Shown here: positions 43,724-52,862 of the stretch, in pieces
Layout of the letters: each line of letters starts with the position of its first letter
Position numbering within the stretch: the stretch's first letter is position 1
Assembly: GCA_964478775.1 (NCBI GenBank)
Contig: CAYZJC010000002.1
Span: 68,941 to 132,940, forward strand
From: PNMQ01 sp964478775
GTDB lineage: Bacteria > Pseudomonadota > Alphaproteobacteria > Paracaedibacterales > CAIOTO01
DNA length: 64,000 nt
Direction of reading: 5' to 3'
Notes under the pieces: model-generated
Databases searched by the model: none
Told to the model about the DNA's origin: nothing
What the model saw: the letters and a program-made list of their open reading frames with translations, nothing else
Translations under genes and position numbers: made by a program

Positions 43724-44089
43724 TTATGTTAGATTTTTAAACAAAAGTAAGTCAAGCATCAAAAGTTCCGCATTTGACCTTCCTTGTTTAATTTTCATTT
43801 CAGACGTGATAGCGCGCATGAATTTACGCCTAGCTTTTGGGTCTTGGATTTGCCTTAAGGATTGATTTGCAATAAGTCTATGCCATAGCATGGTTTCTGA
43901 TTGCACTTGCGATTTGTTCAACCCATCTAATAAGGATAAACTTGGAAACGGTGCGCGCTGCGTTGCCCTTGGGGGTGCTTTGGCTGCTGTCGCTTTAGAA
44001 CCTATCGGTGTAAGAGCAACCGAAGGTTGGTTAAACAAGCTTCTTTGTTTTAAGGCTAAGGGTTTGGTTGAAGAATGAGGTGAGGACAT
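43724..44089 (-). CDS. Small protein of unknown function
   Basis: 121 residues, no family recognised. The first 55 residues are Ser/Pro/Ala/Thr-rich and probably disordered. The C-terminal half is helical and basic (LWHRLIANQSLRQIQDPKARRKFMRAI), ending in a Leu-rich stretch. No signal peptide or membrane helix. It lies 48 bases upstream of the lolC-type gene on the same strand and may share its transcript. Confidence 0.5.
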   Translation of the reverse strand: MSSPHSSTKPLALKQRSLFNQPSVALTPIGSKATAAKAPPRATQRAPFPSLSLLDGLNKSQVQSETMLWHRLIANQSLRQIQDPKARRKFMRAITSEMKIKQGRSNAELLMLDLLLFKNLT

Positions 44090-44199
44090 ATACGATTAAG
44101 TCTATAATTGAGCTGAAATGATTATATCATACATTGAATGTGATTCCTATTTCTTCAAATGGACATTGAAAACGGAAAAGCCATCACCTAGCATAACTC

Positions 44200-44763
44200 C
44201 TAAATTTTTGCTTTTTTTACCTTTAAATTGCGCGCATGTTCCAAAATTGTTTTTTCAAGTTCGTTGCTCAATTGTTCATCATTATCGGTAATCACAATCC
44301 ACTGGCCATTTTGTAACTTTTGCTTGTAGGCGGTCACTTTAATGGCGGATACGCTAAGGTCTTGGTCCATCACTTGTATGGTTAATTTAACACGTTCATT
44401 TGGATTTTTTGCAGAAATATACCAGTCTGTTAAAATCATGCCGCTATTGCTGTCAATAGATGCGAGTGGCATAAAATGTATAGTTTCTAAGGTTGATTTC
44501 CATATAAATGGGTTCACGCGTAAAGTGGTAGCCGACCTGTCATTATTCTTCTTGAATGTATCGCCACCAAAGACCAAAGCTTCGGCTCCAAAGAGTTTAC
44601 CTATGTTTTCATTTTTTCTTTGTTCCCGGTCTAGGGGGGCTGTGCTATCGTCTTTCTTGTGAGACGGGCGCGTGTTTGTTGTTGAATTACACGCTGTCAT
44701 GAGTGGAGTGATGAGAGCAACAATCATGAGTTTTGAAAATAGGTTATTTGATAGTTTTGTCAT
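44200..44763 (-). CDS. DUF3576 lipoprotein
   Basis: 187 residues. The lipoprotein signal ends LMTACNS (lipobox with Cys25). The body matches the alphaproteobacterial DUF3576 pattern: LFGAEALVFGGD, NPFIWKSTLETIHFMPLAS, GMILTDWYISAKNPNERVKL and AIKVTAYKQKLQNGQW. Its function is not established; lipidation and conservation suggest an envelope role. It should be anchored in the outer or inner membrane. Confidence 0.82.
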   Translation of the reverse strand: MTKLSNNLFSKLMIVALITPLMTACNSTTNTRPSHKKDDSTAPLDREQRKNENIGKLFGAEALVFGGDTFKKNNDRSATTLRVNPFIWKSTLETIHFMPLASIDSNSGMILTDWYISAKNPNERVKLTIQVMDQDLSVSAIKVTAYKQKLQNGQWIVITDNDEQLSNELEKTILEHARNLKVKKAKI

Positions 44764-44924
44764 TGGTTGAACCCTTTATTGTTATTCCATTTTTTTTGGA
44801 ACACAGTTTAATGTTTATGCGCATTATACGCTATCTGTGCCATGATCGCCATAGCAAATCATAAAAAAACATAAAAGAGTACTATATTGGATTCATACAC
44901 AATTGAAATTTATAGCTGATCAAT

Positions 44925-44934
44925 NNNNNNNNNN
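44925..44934. other. Assembly gap (10 N), intergenic
   Basis: Placeholder between the DUF3576 gene and the leucine-rich-repeat gene, 30 bases downstream of the latter's stop. Sequence may be missing here. Confidence 0.85.
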
Positions 44935-44964
44935 GCATTTGCTGATAATTTGCATTTTAAATGT

Positions 44965-47900
44965 TTAGCCACGTGGCTTAAAATCTTCATTTTTCAGTAT
45001 GAGAATGTTGGTATAAATCAACAGACGTTTGAGGCCCTCTTTTGTTAGAACAGGGGTCGTATTGAAATCATAGGGATCTGAGTCAAAGAACTCTTCCCAA
45101 GGATCGGCGATTTTTAAATTCTTACACAGTATCTTTTGAAGATGTGGATTTAATAGTTTGGATAATCCTGTGTGTTTGACAACTTCAAGAGCCTTTTTCA
45201 TAGGATGTGTATTAAAATAGTCAGCGTCAGACAATAATTTTAAAGCTTTGGTCGTTGTAAGTGGTCGTAATATAAGGGCTTCTTTACAGGCGGCTTCGAG
45301 CCTAGCATATTCTTCAGGTTCTCTTCTCTTGTTGGTTTCAGCCTTTTTCTTAAAGAGTTCTACGTCTTCTTTTGTTTGTACAAAGTTATAAAGTTCATTG
45401 ATTATTTTTTGAGGTGTATTGATTTGCAGATAGTAAAGCAGTACAGCATTGTTGTTTCTCAAAAAAGGGTCTCTGTCAAGAAACTGATACGCATCCCAAT
45501 AGGATTGATCATGAAAATAAAATCCATGCGTATCAGAAAGTTCTTTTCTATAATGATTGACAGTATGGGTATTGTGCTCATCATAATCATTACAAAAGGG
45601 TAAAATGGCGTGGGATAAACGTTGGTCTTTAATTTTTGCAAGGCTATGCTCAAGCAGTGTTAAGAAGTCCTCAACATGACCATACTCAACACTTACAGCT
45701 TCTGTGGGTTGTGCATTAGGATAATATGTTACAAAGTTCACACGTTTTAATCTTTCAATTTCTGCGTCAGTAAATTGTGTGCTGGCTGTATTACTTTCTC
45801 TAGCGCTCTGGCTACTGATTTCCCTTGAAAATGAGGAGGCCGTGAAGGGAGAAGCAGCATACGAATGAACAGATAGTCTTTGTGGTGATGCGCCAGAGCT
45901 GTCTCGCCTGAGGGAAGCTATCCTAACCGATTTTTCTGCAAGAACTCTTTTGTAAACATTATTGATTGAGGCCACAAATTCTGTAAATTCTTTAAGGTAA
46001 AGGCCTGAAAAATTGAGCAAAAGTGTATTATAGGCTTCAGTTTGCCCTGTATGACAATTAAGAATACCATTGATAAATTGTGTGAGAGCAGCAATTCTGT
46101 TTTCTTGAGGCATTTTAGTAATTGTGTGAATAATGTAGGCGACAGTTGACCTAAATATTTTTGTGGTTTCAAGATTAGGTATATGTGCCCAAACTACACT
46201 TGACTCTGATGTGGAATATTCAATGTCATATAAATTAGCAAGAATATCTGTTAAATAAGGTTTTAATGTTTCATTAATCCATTCTCGTTGATCTTGTGGG
46301 GCATCGTCTCTTGAGATGTAACGTCCAAACTTATTTTCCATGTTTTCCTCACCCACAAGGTCTTCGCAGGAAATAAATGTATTCTCGTTATTGGGATTAT
46401 CAACGTTGACTTCATCAAGTAAGTTATTCATCAATTCCACAATCGGATACCCATTGTGGATGATAGGAAAATCAAGCCGTGACTGTTTAATAGAGAAAAA
46501 TTTAGCAAGGTTAAAATGTTCATTTTGCTTTTCTTGCAGAACACCTAACATCTCATGGGAAATTATTTTTCTTATAGTGCGTAACTCTTTCCATCTTAAT
46601 GTTTTGTAATGGTGATTAAGTTCTTCGTACCCTAAGTATTCATCAGTTACGCCATAGGGAAACATTTTTGGCCCATAATAATGAAACTCTTTTAGCATGC
46701 GCATGTCGATAAGACACTTTGGAATATGCGGCAAAAGATTGTCTGATAAATCTATCTTGTGCAGATTTTGCAACATCTTTAAAAATTCAGTCCCTTCAGT
46801 AAGACGGTTCCCTTTTAGATTCAAGTATTCTAATTGTGTTAGTTTGTTTATGCTTTGTGGCAAAGTGGATATTTGATTATTACCCAAATTGAGTGATTTT
46901 AGTTGTTGTAAGTTTGTAACGTCGCGTGTGATGGTTGCAATCCTATTATCACTAAAGTCAAGTTTTTCAATGTTTTGAAAATGTGTAATGATTTCAGGGA
47001 TATGATCAAGAGAAATAGAACCTGTACCACGTACAGCAATACTCTTTAAAGGAAGATTTAGCATCCATGCTATCATCGTTCCCTTAAAAATGTCTGCAGA
47101 CATTTCAATCTCTTGAATGTTTTTGAATACAAACAGGGTTCTGTAATCAAAATTAGGATGCATCATATCTACTTTTAAACTAATTAGAGTATCACTGATT
47201 ATGGGAATGAGATCTCCTGAAAATGGATTTTTGTGAATCAGACCTTTAATATTTGTCCCTGTCAAATCTAAAGATTCTAAAAAAAATCTTGCCTTATAAT
47301 TATTTTTATCATCTAATTCATAATTCACACATATTTGAGGAAATTCATCTGTGCTGGTATGACTAATGTCTAAATGCTTAAGGTTGTTGCCTTCAGTAAA
47401 TGTTGCATTTGTAAAATCTAGATTTTTGTTATGGCTTAGATTCAAGCTGACTAGGCTTGGAAAATATTCACGTATATATATACTGAGACAAACATTAGGA
47501 AGTAAGGGAGAACTTTCTACAAGTGCATTTTGAGATAAGTCCAAATGTGTGATTTTGGCTGGTATTTCTCTTGCACTTAAATAAAGGCTGTTAAATACAT
47601 CTAGTTTAAAATTAGATTTGATGATACTCAGATCTCGAAGTGAGGCGATTTTGAAAACCTTGTGTAGAAAATCAGTATAATAAGAATCATATTCATAAAA
47701 TATTAACGACTCTAAATGAGGGGGGAAAGTATGGATACTTCTAAAGGGGGTGTTACTTTCATATCCGACAATGAATAATTTTGTCAAATGTGTCAATTGT
47801 GAAAATTTTTTCCATATATTGTCCCACCCATTACGTAACAATTCATTGCCATGCAAGGTCAAGTTTTCCATTTTAGAGAAGTTAAAATCAATATGTAATT

Positions 47901-48192
47901 CTTCTTCAGATTCAAATAAAACGAGCATGTCATATAGTTTTTGCGCATCATAGTCTAAGAGAGCCCCAATTGAAGTGAAGACATGGTTTGTGTGCGCTTG
48001 ATGCGTCAACACAACGTCACCATCTACAGCTTCTTCCCTATAAGCTGCAGGACTATAGGGGACGCTCGATTCATAGTCACTATTATACGCTTCTTGAGTT
48101 TCTGTATCTTGGTCAGAATCTGCTGCAAAGCTGCAAGTTGATAAGTTCAATAGTGTAGCAAGACAGGCTGTAGTCTTTAGAAAATGGGACAT
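44965..48192 (-). CDS. Very large exported leucine-rich-repeat protein
   Basis: The start chosen is the ATG at 48192 (MSHFLKTTACLATLLNLSTC), since AAGGAG lies 6-7 bases upstream; an ATG five codons earlier overlaps that site. The product is 1075 residues. A signal peptide ends near CSFA. At least eight leucine-rich repeats occupy roughly residues 210-510 (for example LTHLDLSQNALV, LKSLNLGNNQIST, LEYLNLKGNRLT, LHKIDLSDNLLP). The C-terminal 500 residues are helical, with a CHTGQ motif, a Ser-rich linker (SSGASPQRLSVHSYAA) and a further helical domain. I cannot assign an enzymatic fold; an IpaH-type ligase domain is not evident. Eukaryotic-style repeats plus export suggest a host-interacting protein. 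Confidence 0.8.
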   Translation of the reverse strand: MSHFLKTTACLATLLNLSTCSFAADSDQDTETQEAYNSDYESSVPYSPAAYREEAVDGDVVLTHQAHTNHVFTSIGALLDYDAQKLYDMLVLFESEEELHIDFNFSKMENLTLHGNELLRNGWDNIWKKFSQLTHLTKLFIVGYESNTPFRSIHTFPPHLESLIFYEYDSYYTDFLHKVFKIASLRDLSIIKSNFKLDVFNSLYLSAREIPAKITHLDLSQNALVESSPLLPNVCLSIYIREYFPSLVSLNLSHNKNLDFTNATFTEGNNLKHLDISHTSTDEFPQICVNYELDDKNNYKARFFLESLDLTGTNIKGLIHKNPFSGDLIPIISDTLISLKVDMMHPNFDYRTLFVFKNIQEIEMSADIFKGTMIAWMLNLPLKSIAVRGTGSISLDHIPEIITHFQNIEKLDFSDNRIATITRDVTNLQQLKSLNLGNNQISTLPQSINKLTQLEYLNLKGNRLTEGTEFLKMLQNLHKIDLSDNLLPHIPKCLIDMRMLKEFHYYGPKMFPYGVTDEYLGYEELNHHYKTLRWKELRTIRKIISHEMLGVLQEKQNEHFNLAKFFSIKQSRLDFPIIHNGYPIVELMNNLLDEVNVDNPNNENTFISCEDLVGEENMENKFGRYISRDDAPQDQREWINETLKPYLTDILANLYDIEYSTSESSVVWAHIPNLETTKIFRSTVAYIIHTITKMPQENRIAALTQFINGILNCHTGQTEAYNTLLLNFSGLYLKEFTEFVASINNVYKRVLAEKSVRIASLRRDSSGASPQRLSVHSYAASPFTASSFSREISSQSARESNTASTQFTDAEIERLKRVNFVTYYPNAQPTEAVSVEYGHVEDFLTLLEHSLAKIKDQRLSHAILPFCNDYDEHNTHTVNHYRKELSDTHGFYFHDQSYWDAYQFLDRDPFLRNNNAVLLYYLQINTPQKIINELYNFVQTKEDVELFKKKAETNKRREPEEYARLEAACKEALILRPLTTTKALKLLSDADYFNTHPMKKALEVVKHTGLSKLLNPHLQKILCKNLKIADPWEEFFDSDPYDFNTTPVLTKEGLKRLLIYTNILILKNEDFKPRG

Positions 48193-48387
48193 TAAAAACT
48201 CCTTCATGGAAAATGGAATGTGAATTCATTATTTATCTTAGCGCTGTCCTTCATTTTTTTGTTATAAAAAAAACAATTTTAATAAAATTTATCCCTTTTC
48301 ATTTTCTTGTAAAAGGTGAGCTCACAATACAGGAACAGACGCCCATGAATTGCTAACACAGAAAAGGGTTGTTGTAAGGTAAATGAA

Positions 48388-49313
48388 TTAAGCGACTGCA
48401 GAGTTGGCGTGCTGAGTCATCACTTTTTTTTGAATGGTGATTTCAGCTTTCGAAAGATGTAGTGCAAGTGCTTCCTTAATTTCAATAGCAATGGCATCTG
48501 CCGATTGAAGCTTTATATCAGGGTCAAGATATAAGTCCATTTGTATAAACTTTTTTTGCCCACAAGAACGCGTTTTAACTTTGCTAATATGATAGCGATC
48601 CTTAAACTGTGATAAAACGCCCCTGATAATTTCTAGATCTTCTTCAGGCAATTCCCGGTCCATTAATATATTAAATGACTCAATTCCAATTGACCAAGCT
48701 GTTTTGATGATGTAAAACCCAAATATACTCGCAGCCAATGTGTCAATGATGGGAATATTCATATATTGCGTCGCCACCATGCTGATGACAACACCAAAGT
48801 TTGCCAAAAGGTCAGCTTTATAGTGAAGACAATCTGCGGATATGGCAAGTGAACCTGTTTGTTTAATAACATATTTTTGCCAAGTAATTAATATGCCTGT
48901 TAAGACAGATGCTGCTATCATGACGATTATGGCAATATCATCTAGCTTAATGGGCTTGGGGTTTAATACATTGCTCACGACTTCCGATAGAAGCCAAATG
49001 GCTGATGCTGCAATAAATACCGCCTGCAAAAGACCAGCAAGCGCTTCTGCTTTGCCATGTCCAAACCCGTGGTCAGAATCTGCAGGAATAAGGGCGTGCC
49101 TTACCGCAAAAAAATTGATCGTTGANNNNNNNNNNCATCTAGACATGAATCTAGCAATGACGCCTGTACACTTAAGGCTTCACACCTAAAGTAGGCAAAG
49201 GCTTTTCCGGCTACGAGTGCTAAGGCTGTAAAAATGGCAAAAAGCGTGGCACTTTTTAGCAAAAAGGCGCGTGAAAATTGTGAGTTATTGATCTGGGGTG
49301 TTTTAAGTGACAT
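48388..49313 (-). CDS. Cation diffusion facilitator (FieF-like), interrupted by a gap
   Basis: Proton-coupled efflux of divalent metals such as iron, zinc or manganese. The gene is split only by 10 N at 49126-49135; 8 or 11 bases would restore the frame between ...SLLDSCLD and STINFFAVRHAL. The metal-site sequence LLDSCLD matches the family's DSxxD motif, and the HGFGHGKAEALAG block is typical. A second site motif (ADCLHYKADLL) matches the family HxxxD. The cytosolic C-terminal domain is present. Six transmembrane helices are expected. It lies 26 bases after the DUF4139 gene at the end of the lysK-hemF-rmuC transcript. Confidence 0.88.
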
Positions 49314-49339
49314 GATACTTTCATTCCCTGGTGTTTTAA

Positions 49340-50614
49340 TTATGATGAGTGGTAGCGGATTTGATATTTTAACAACACATTTGATTTTGCAGGAACTTTA
49401 ACGTTCCAGTGTATGGCTTCATGGTTAGATGTTGCATGTGTATGTGTTGCACGGATGACTTCAAAGCCCGCAGCTGACGCCGGTAGGTCTAACATCACCT
49501 TAATTGTGATTTCTTCATTACTGACATTTTTCAAATCTAACTTGTAGTGCGCTTCTGTCACACCTGTGTCAGTGTTTCTTCTAAATTGGTTTTGTTCAAG
49601 TTCTGTTTCAATAGACTTCAAGTCTTTTTCTTTTGTATTTTTTGTTTTAAAAGAAGGAATGCGAACACTTATTTCTTGGCCTGCATTGGTGTGTGCAAGT
49701 TGGGTGTGCCCGAGAAAGTCTAATTGATTTTTAGACCTTTCATAATACATGACTACGTTGCCAACAGGCAAATCCATTCCTAAGCCATGTATGGGTGAAT
49801 TTTGAAACGTAACCCACGTTTGTACGACTGGGTTTACTGTTTTGTTTTCCATATTGAGTAAGTAATCACCCCCAACAAACACACGGTAATCTTGCTTTAA
49901 ATTAATGAGGTTAGTGCTCGCCCATTGAATACGTTTGGTTGAATTAGCTGTTAAATTGATCGGGGTGAGGTGGGTGTATGCCCTGGCTTTTGCAGTGGGT
50001 TTATCACTAATTTGCTTGTCGTGCTCAGGAATTTTTGTGTCAATAAATTGTATGTAAGTGTTATTGTGGGCAATGGCTGTATGATTAGTGATATCTACCC
50101 AGCTATTGAGCCTTAACTTTTTATAACCTTGCTGTAATTGTAAGGTGTAGTGGGCACTCCAGCTCATATTTTTGAGCATATATATGAGTTCAATTGCATT
50201 TTGTGGCAATTCAGACTTACAATTTGTTTGAAATGACAGGGCATAGGGCGCCTTGTCAGCGTTTTGTGAAAGGGTTGATTCTAATATTTGCCCTTCTTGA
50301 ATGGGGGACGTTAAGATAACAGATAAGCTATCAGGGATAATTGAGTCTGCTAAGGGGGATAAGTTATGTTCAGTTGTTCCTTTAGAAAGCGGCATAGATT
50401 TTCTTTGAAAAACAATGGCACCATCACGGTATAGTGACAAAGAATTATCTTTTGCCCTATTTGTCTTTTCAGAAATATGAATTGGTGTGCCTTCATTTGA
50501 AACAGGTTCGTGCTGTTCTGTTTTTGCACTGAGCGTGGTGATGAATGACGCCGATAAAAGTGCGCTTAAAATAACCAAGCTCCCATTTACGGGTGAAAAT
50601 AACTTTGTTGTCAT
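49340..50614 (-). CDS. Exported DUF4139-type protein
   Basis: 424 residues with an N-terminal hydrophobic signal (SLVILSALLSASFITTLSA). The middle has the beta-rich pattern ELIYMLKNMSWSAHYTLQL, and the C-terminal region has LPASAAGFEVIRA and IHWNVKVPAKSNVLLKYQIRY, which resembles DUF4139 family proteins. The family's function is not established. It lies 48 bases after rmuC on the same strand. Confidence 0.7.
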   Translation of the reverse strand: MTTKLFSPVNGSLVILSALLSASFITTLSAKTEQHEPVSNEGTPIHISEKTNRAKDNSLSLYRDGAIVFQRKSMPLSKGTTEHNLSPLADSIIPDSLSVILTSPIQEGQILESTLSQNADKAPYALSFQTNCKSELPQNAIELIYMLKNMSWSAHYTLQLQQGYKKLRLNSWVDITNHTAIAHNNTYIQFIDTKIPEHDKQISDKPTAKARAYTHLTPINLTANSTKRIQWASTNLINLKQDYRVFVGGDYLLNMENKTVNPVVQTWVTFQNSPIHGLGMDLPVGNVVMYYERSKNQLDFLGHTQLAHTNAGQEISVRIPSFKTKNTKEKDLKSIETELEQNQFRRNTDTGVTEAHYKLDLKNVSNEEITIKVMLDLPASAAGFEVIRATHTHATSNHEAIHWNVKVPAKSNVLLKYQIRYHSS

Positions 50615-50662
50615 AAAACATATTTCCTTTTCAGTTCAGCTCGCTGGTAAGACATTATCATA

Positions 50663-51931
50663 TTACCCATTGTTGCTAATCATTTTCGTGTGTTGCTCAA
50701 TAGATACCACTTCATTTTCCACTGTATCTATTCCCGGATCAAGTTCCTTAAACTTTCTTGCAGATACCAGAACACGTTTTTCAAAGGAACCAATGCTATC
50801 ATTGTAAGAATCAACGGCTTGGTTGAGGTGTTTACCAACTTTGTTCATATGGCTTGTGTAGTCCATTAAGCGCTTGAAAAACTCTTTACCTAACTGGCCA
50901 ATTTGTCTTGCGTTTTCAGCAACGGCTTCTTGCTGCCAACCGTATGCTACGGCCCTTAGCAGGGCAATTAGCGTTGTTGGGGTTGCTAAAATAACTTTTT
51001 CTTGTACACCATATTCAATTAATGTGGGGTCCGCTTGAAGGGCTGCACTAAAGATAGATTCCCCAGGCATAAACATCACCACAAATTCTGGAGAATGTTC
51101 AAACTGTTCAAAGTATTGACGTTTAGAAAGGGCTGCGATGTGGGTTTTAACATGGCGGGCATGTTGAATTAAAAAGCCTTGCTTTTGTTGGTCGTCTTGT
51201 GTTTCTAATGATTCAAGGTAAGCCATTAAAGGGGTCTTGGCGTCAATGACAATCGTTTTATTGCCAGGTAACCGTACAATAACATCTGGCCTTAATTTGC
51301 CATCTGCAACAACATTTTGTTCCATGAAATCACAGTGTGAAAGCATACCTGCCATTTCAATAACGCGCTTTAACTGCATTTCCCCCCATTGGCCGCGACC
51401 TGTTGGGGTGCGAAGGGCTTTAACCAAGTTTGCGGTTTCAAAACGCAGTTCCTTTTGCGTTGCCATAAGGTCTACGACTTGGCGCCTAAGGTCAGTGAAG
51501 GCGTGTGCGCGCTCCTTTTCAAGGGCTTCCATCTTTAAATCAACTTTTTCAAGTGATTGCTGTAAGGGCTGTATCAGTTTGTTTATATTTTCTTGCTTAT
51601 GGTCAATGTCTACCTTGGCGCGTTCATGCATTTCGTGCAAAGTGCCTTGTGCCAATTTTAAGAAGGACTCATTGTTTTGAATCAATGCTTTTTGGGTGAG
51701 CGATTCCATTAATATTTGAAAATGCTGCTGTGACTGCTGCAAGTTGTGTTCTTTATCTTGGGTGTGTTGCTTTTCATAAGCAAGTTCTGTTTGTAGCTGG
51801 ACAATATGTTCACGCATGGAGAGAAGGACGTCTTTACGTTTTGATAACGCTACCCACAGCCATACTGTTGTAGACAAGGCTAAAAATAACAACGCACCTA
51901 AAATAATAATCATCATGCAGCTACATTCCAT
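50663..51931 (-). CDS. rmuC: DNA recombination protein RmuC
   Basis: 422 residues: N-terminal membrane anchor (MMIIILGALLFLALSTTVWLW from about residue 6), a long coiled coil (about 40-150) and the RmuC nuclease-like domain (GRGQWGEMQLKRVIEMAGM, VIDAKTPLMAYL, PEFVVMFMPGE, YGWQQEAVAENAR). It is linked to limiting DNA inversions. The start overlaps the hemF stop by 19 bases, so the two are cotranscribed. The exact initiating Met is uncertain (residue 1 or 6). Confidence 0.94.
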   Translation of the reverse strand: MECSCMMIIILGALLFLALSTTVWLWVALSKRKDVLLSMREHIVQLQTELAYEKQHTQDKEHNLQQSQQHFQILMESLTQKALIQNNESFLKLAQGTLHEMHERAKVDIDHKQENINKLIQPLQQSLEKVDLKMEALEKERAHAFTDLRRQVVDLMATQKELRFETANLVKALRTPTGRGQWGEMQLKRVIEMAGMLSHCDFMEQNVVADGKLRPDVIVRLPGNKTIVIDAKTPLMAYLESLETQDDQQKQGFLIQHARHVKTHIAALSKRQYFEQFEHSPEFVVMFMPGESIFSAALQADPTLIEYGVQEKVILATPTTLIALLRAVAYGWQQEAVAENARQIGQLGKEFFKRLMDYTSHMNKVGKHLNQAVDSYNDSIGSFEKRVLVSARKFKELDPGIDTVENEVVSIEQHTKMISNNG

Positions 51932-52860
51932 GTTGCCACTGGTGGCAATGACATTAAGATTGCTTGTGCATTACCATTAGTCATTAAACCAAAGCGCGTT
52001 CCGCGGTCGTAAAGCAGGTTGAATTCAACATAGCGACCACGTTTTTTAAGTTGAACTTCCTTTTCAGCTTCACCATAAGGGGTGAACATTCTTGTTCTTA
52101 CAATTTTATCGTAGCTTTCAATAAAAGCCATACCCACTTTTTTTAAAAAATCAAAGTCAGCTTCAGGATTATTACTATATAAGTTATCAAAAAATATTCC
52201 GCCAACACCTCTTGCTTCATTGCGGTGCTTGAGGTAAAAATATTCGTCACACCACTTTTTATAATCTTCATAGGCAGTTGGGCTGTAAGAATCACAAGCG
52301 TCCTTCATGGCCTGGTGAAAGAGGGCTGTGTCTTCATCAAAAGGAATGCTTGGGGTTAAGTCAGCACCGCCGCCAAACCATTTCATACCTGTATGAATGT
52401 GGCGCGTGTTCATATGCACGATAGGCACATAAGGGTTTTTGGGGTGAATCACTAATGATATACCAGATGCCCAAAAGGGGTTGTCACCATTGCCGCTGCC
52501 AGGTATTTCTTTGGCAAATTTTTTATCAAAATGTCCCATCACTGTTGAAACATTGACCCCGCCTTTTTCAAACACGCAGCCGTCTTCGATAAAGCGCATA
52601 TATCCAGTACCACCGTCTTCATTGACTTGGGTGGTATCTTTCCTTTGCCACGTCTTTGTTTGAAAGGTGCGCGCTGTTACCCCTTGTGTTGCAGCTGCAT
52701 ATTCACGTTCCAACGCTTCTAGCTTGTCACAAATAGTTTGTTGCAGCCAAACAAACCATTCAATATAAACTTTCTTAGCATCATCAGTTGCATAACGTGT
52801 AAGGTCTTGTGCAACTTCATGATGATTTTTATCTGTAAGCTGAGGACTTTCGTTTGACAT
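51913..52860 (-). CDS. hemF: Oxygen-dependent coproporphyrinogen III oxidase HemF
   Basis: Converts coproporphyrinogen III to protoporphyrinogen IX using oxygen, in the heme pathway. It is 315 residues. Conserved blocks are VSTVMGHFDKKFAKEIPG, MNTRHIHTGMKWFGGGADLTP, NEARGVGGIFFDN and GRYVEFNLLYDRGTRFGL. Its start is 2 bases from the lysK stop and its end overlaps rmuC. With hemB at 56 kb this indicates an aerobic heme-making capacity. Confidence 0.97.
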   Translation of the reverse strand: MSNESPQLTDKNHHEVAQDLTRYATDDAKKVYIEWFVWLQQTICDKLEALEREYAAATQGVTARTFQTKTWQRKDTTQVNEDGGTGYMRFIEDGCVFEKGGVNVSTVMGHFDKKFAKEIPGSGNGDNPFWASGISLVIHPKNPYVPIVHMNTRHIHTGMKWFGGGADLTPSIPFDEDTALFHQAMKDACDSYSPTAYEDYKKWCDEYFYLKHRNEARGVGGIFFDNLYSNNPEADFDFLKKVGMAFIESYDKIVRTRMFTPYGEAEKEVQLKKRGRYVEFNLLYDRGTRFGLMTNGNAQAILMSLPPVATWNVAA

Positions 52861-52862
52861 TC

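Noticed and set aside
49101..49313. A separate 70-residue membrane protein
   Set aside because: It is the N-terminus of the cation diffusion facilitator, cut off by the 10-N gap; bridging with 8 or 11 bases restores one protein.
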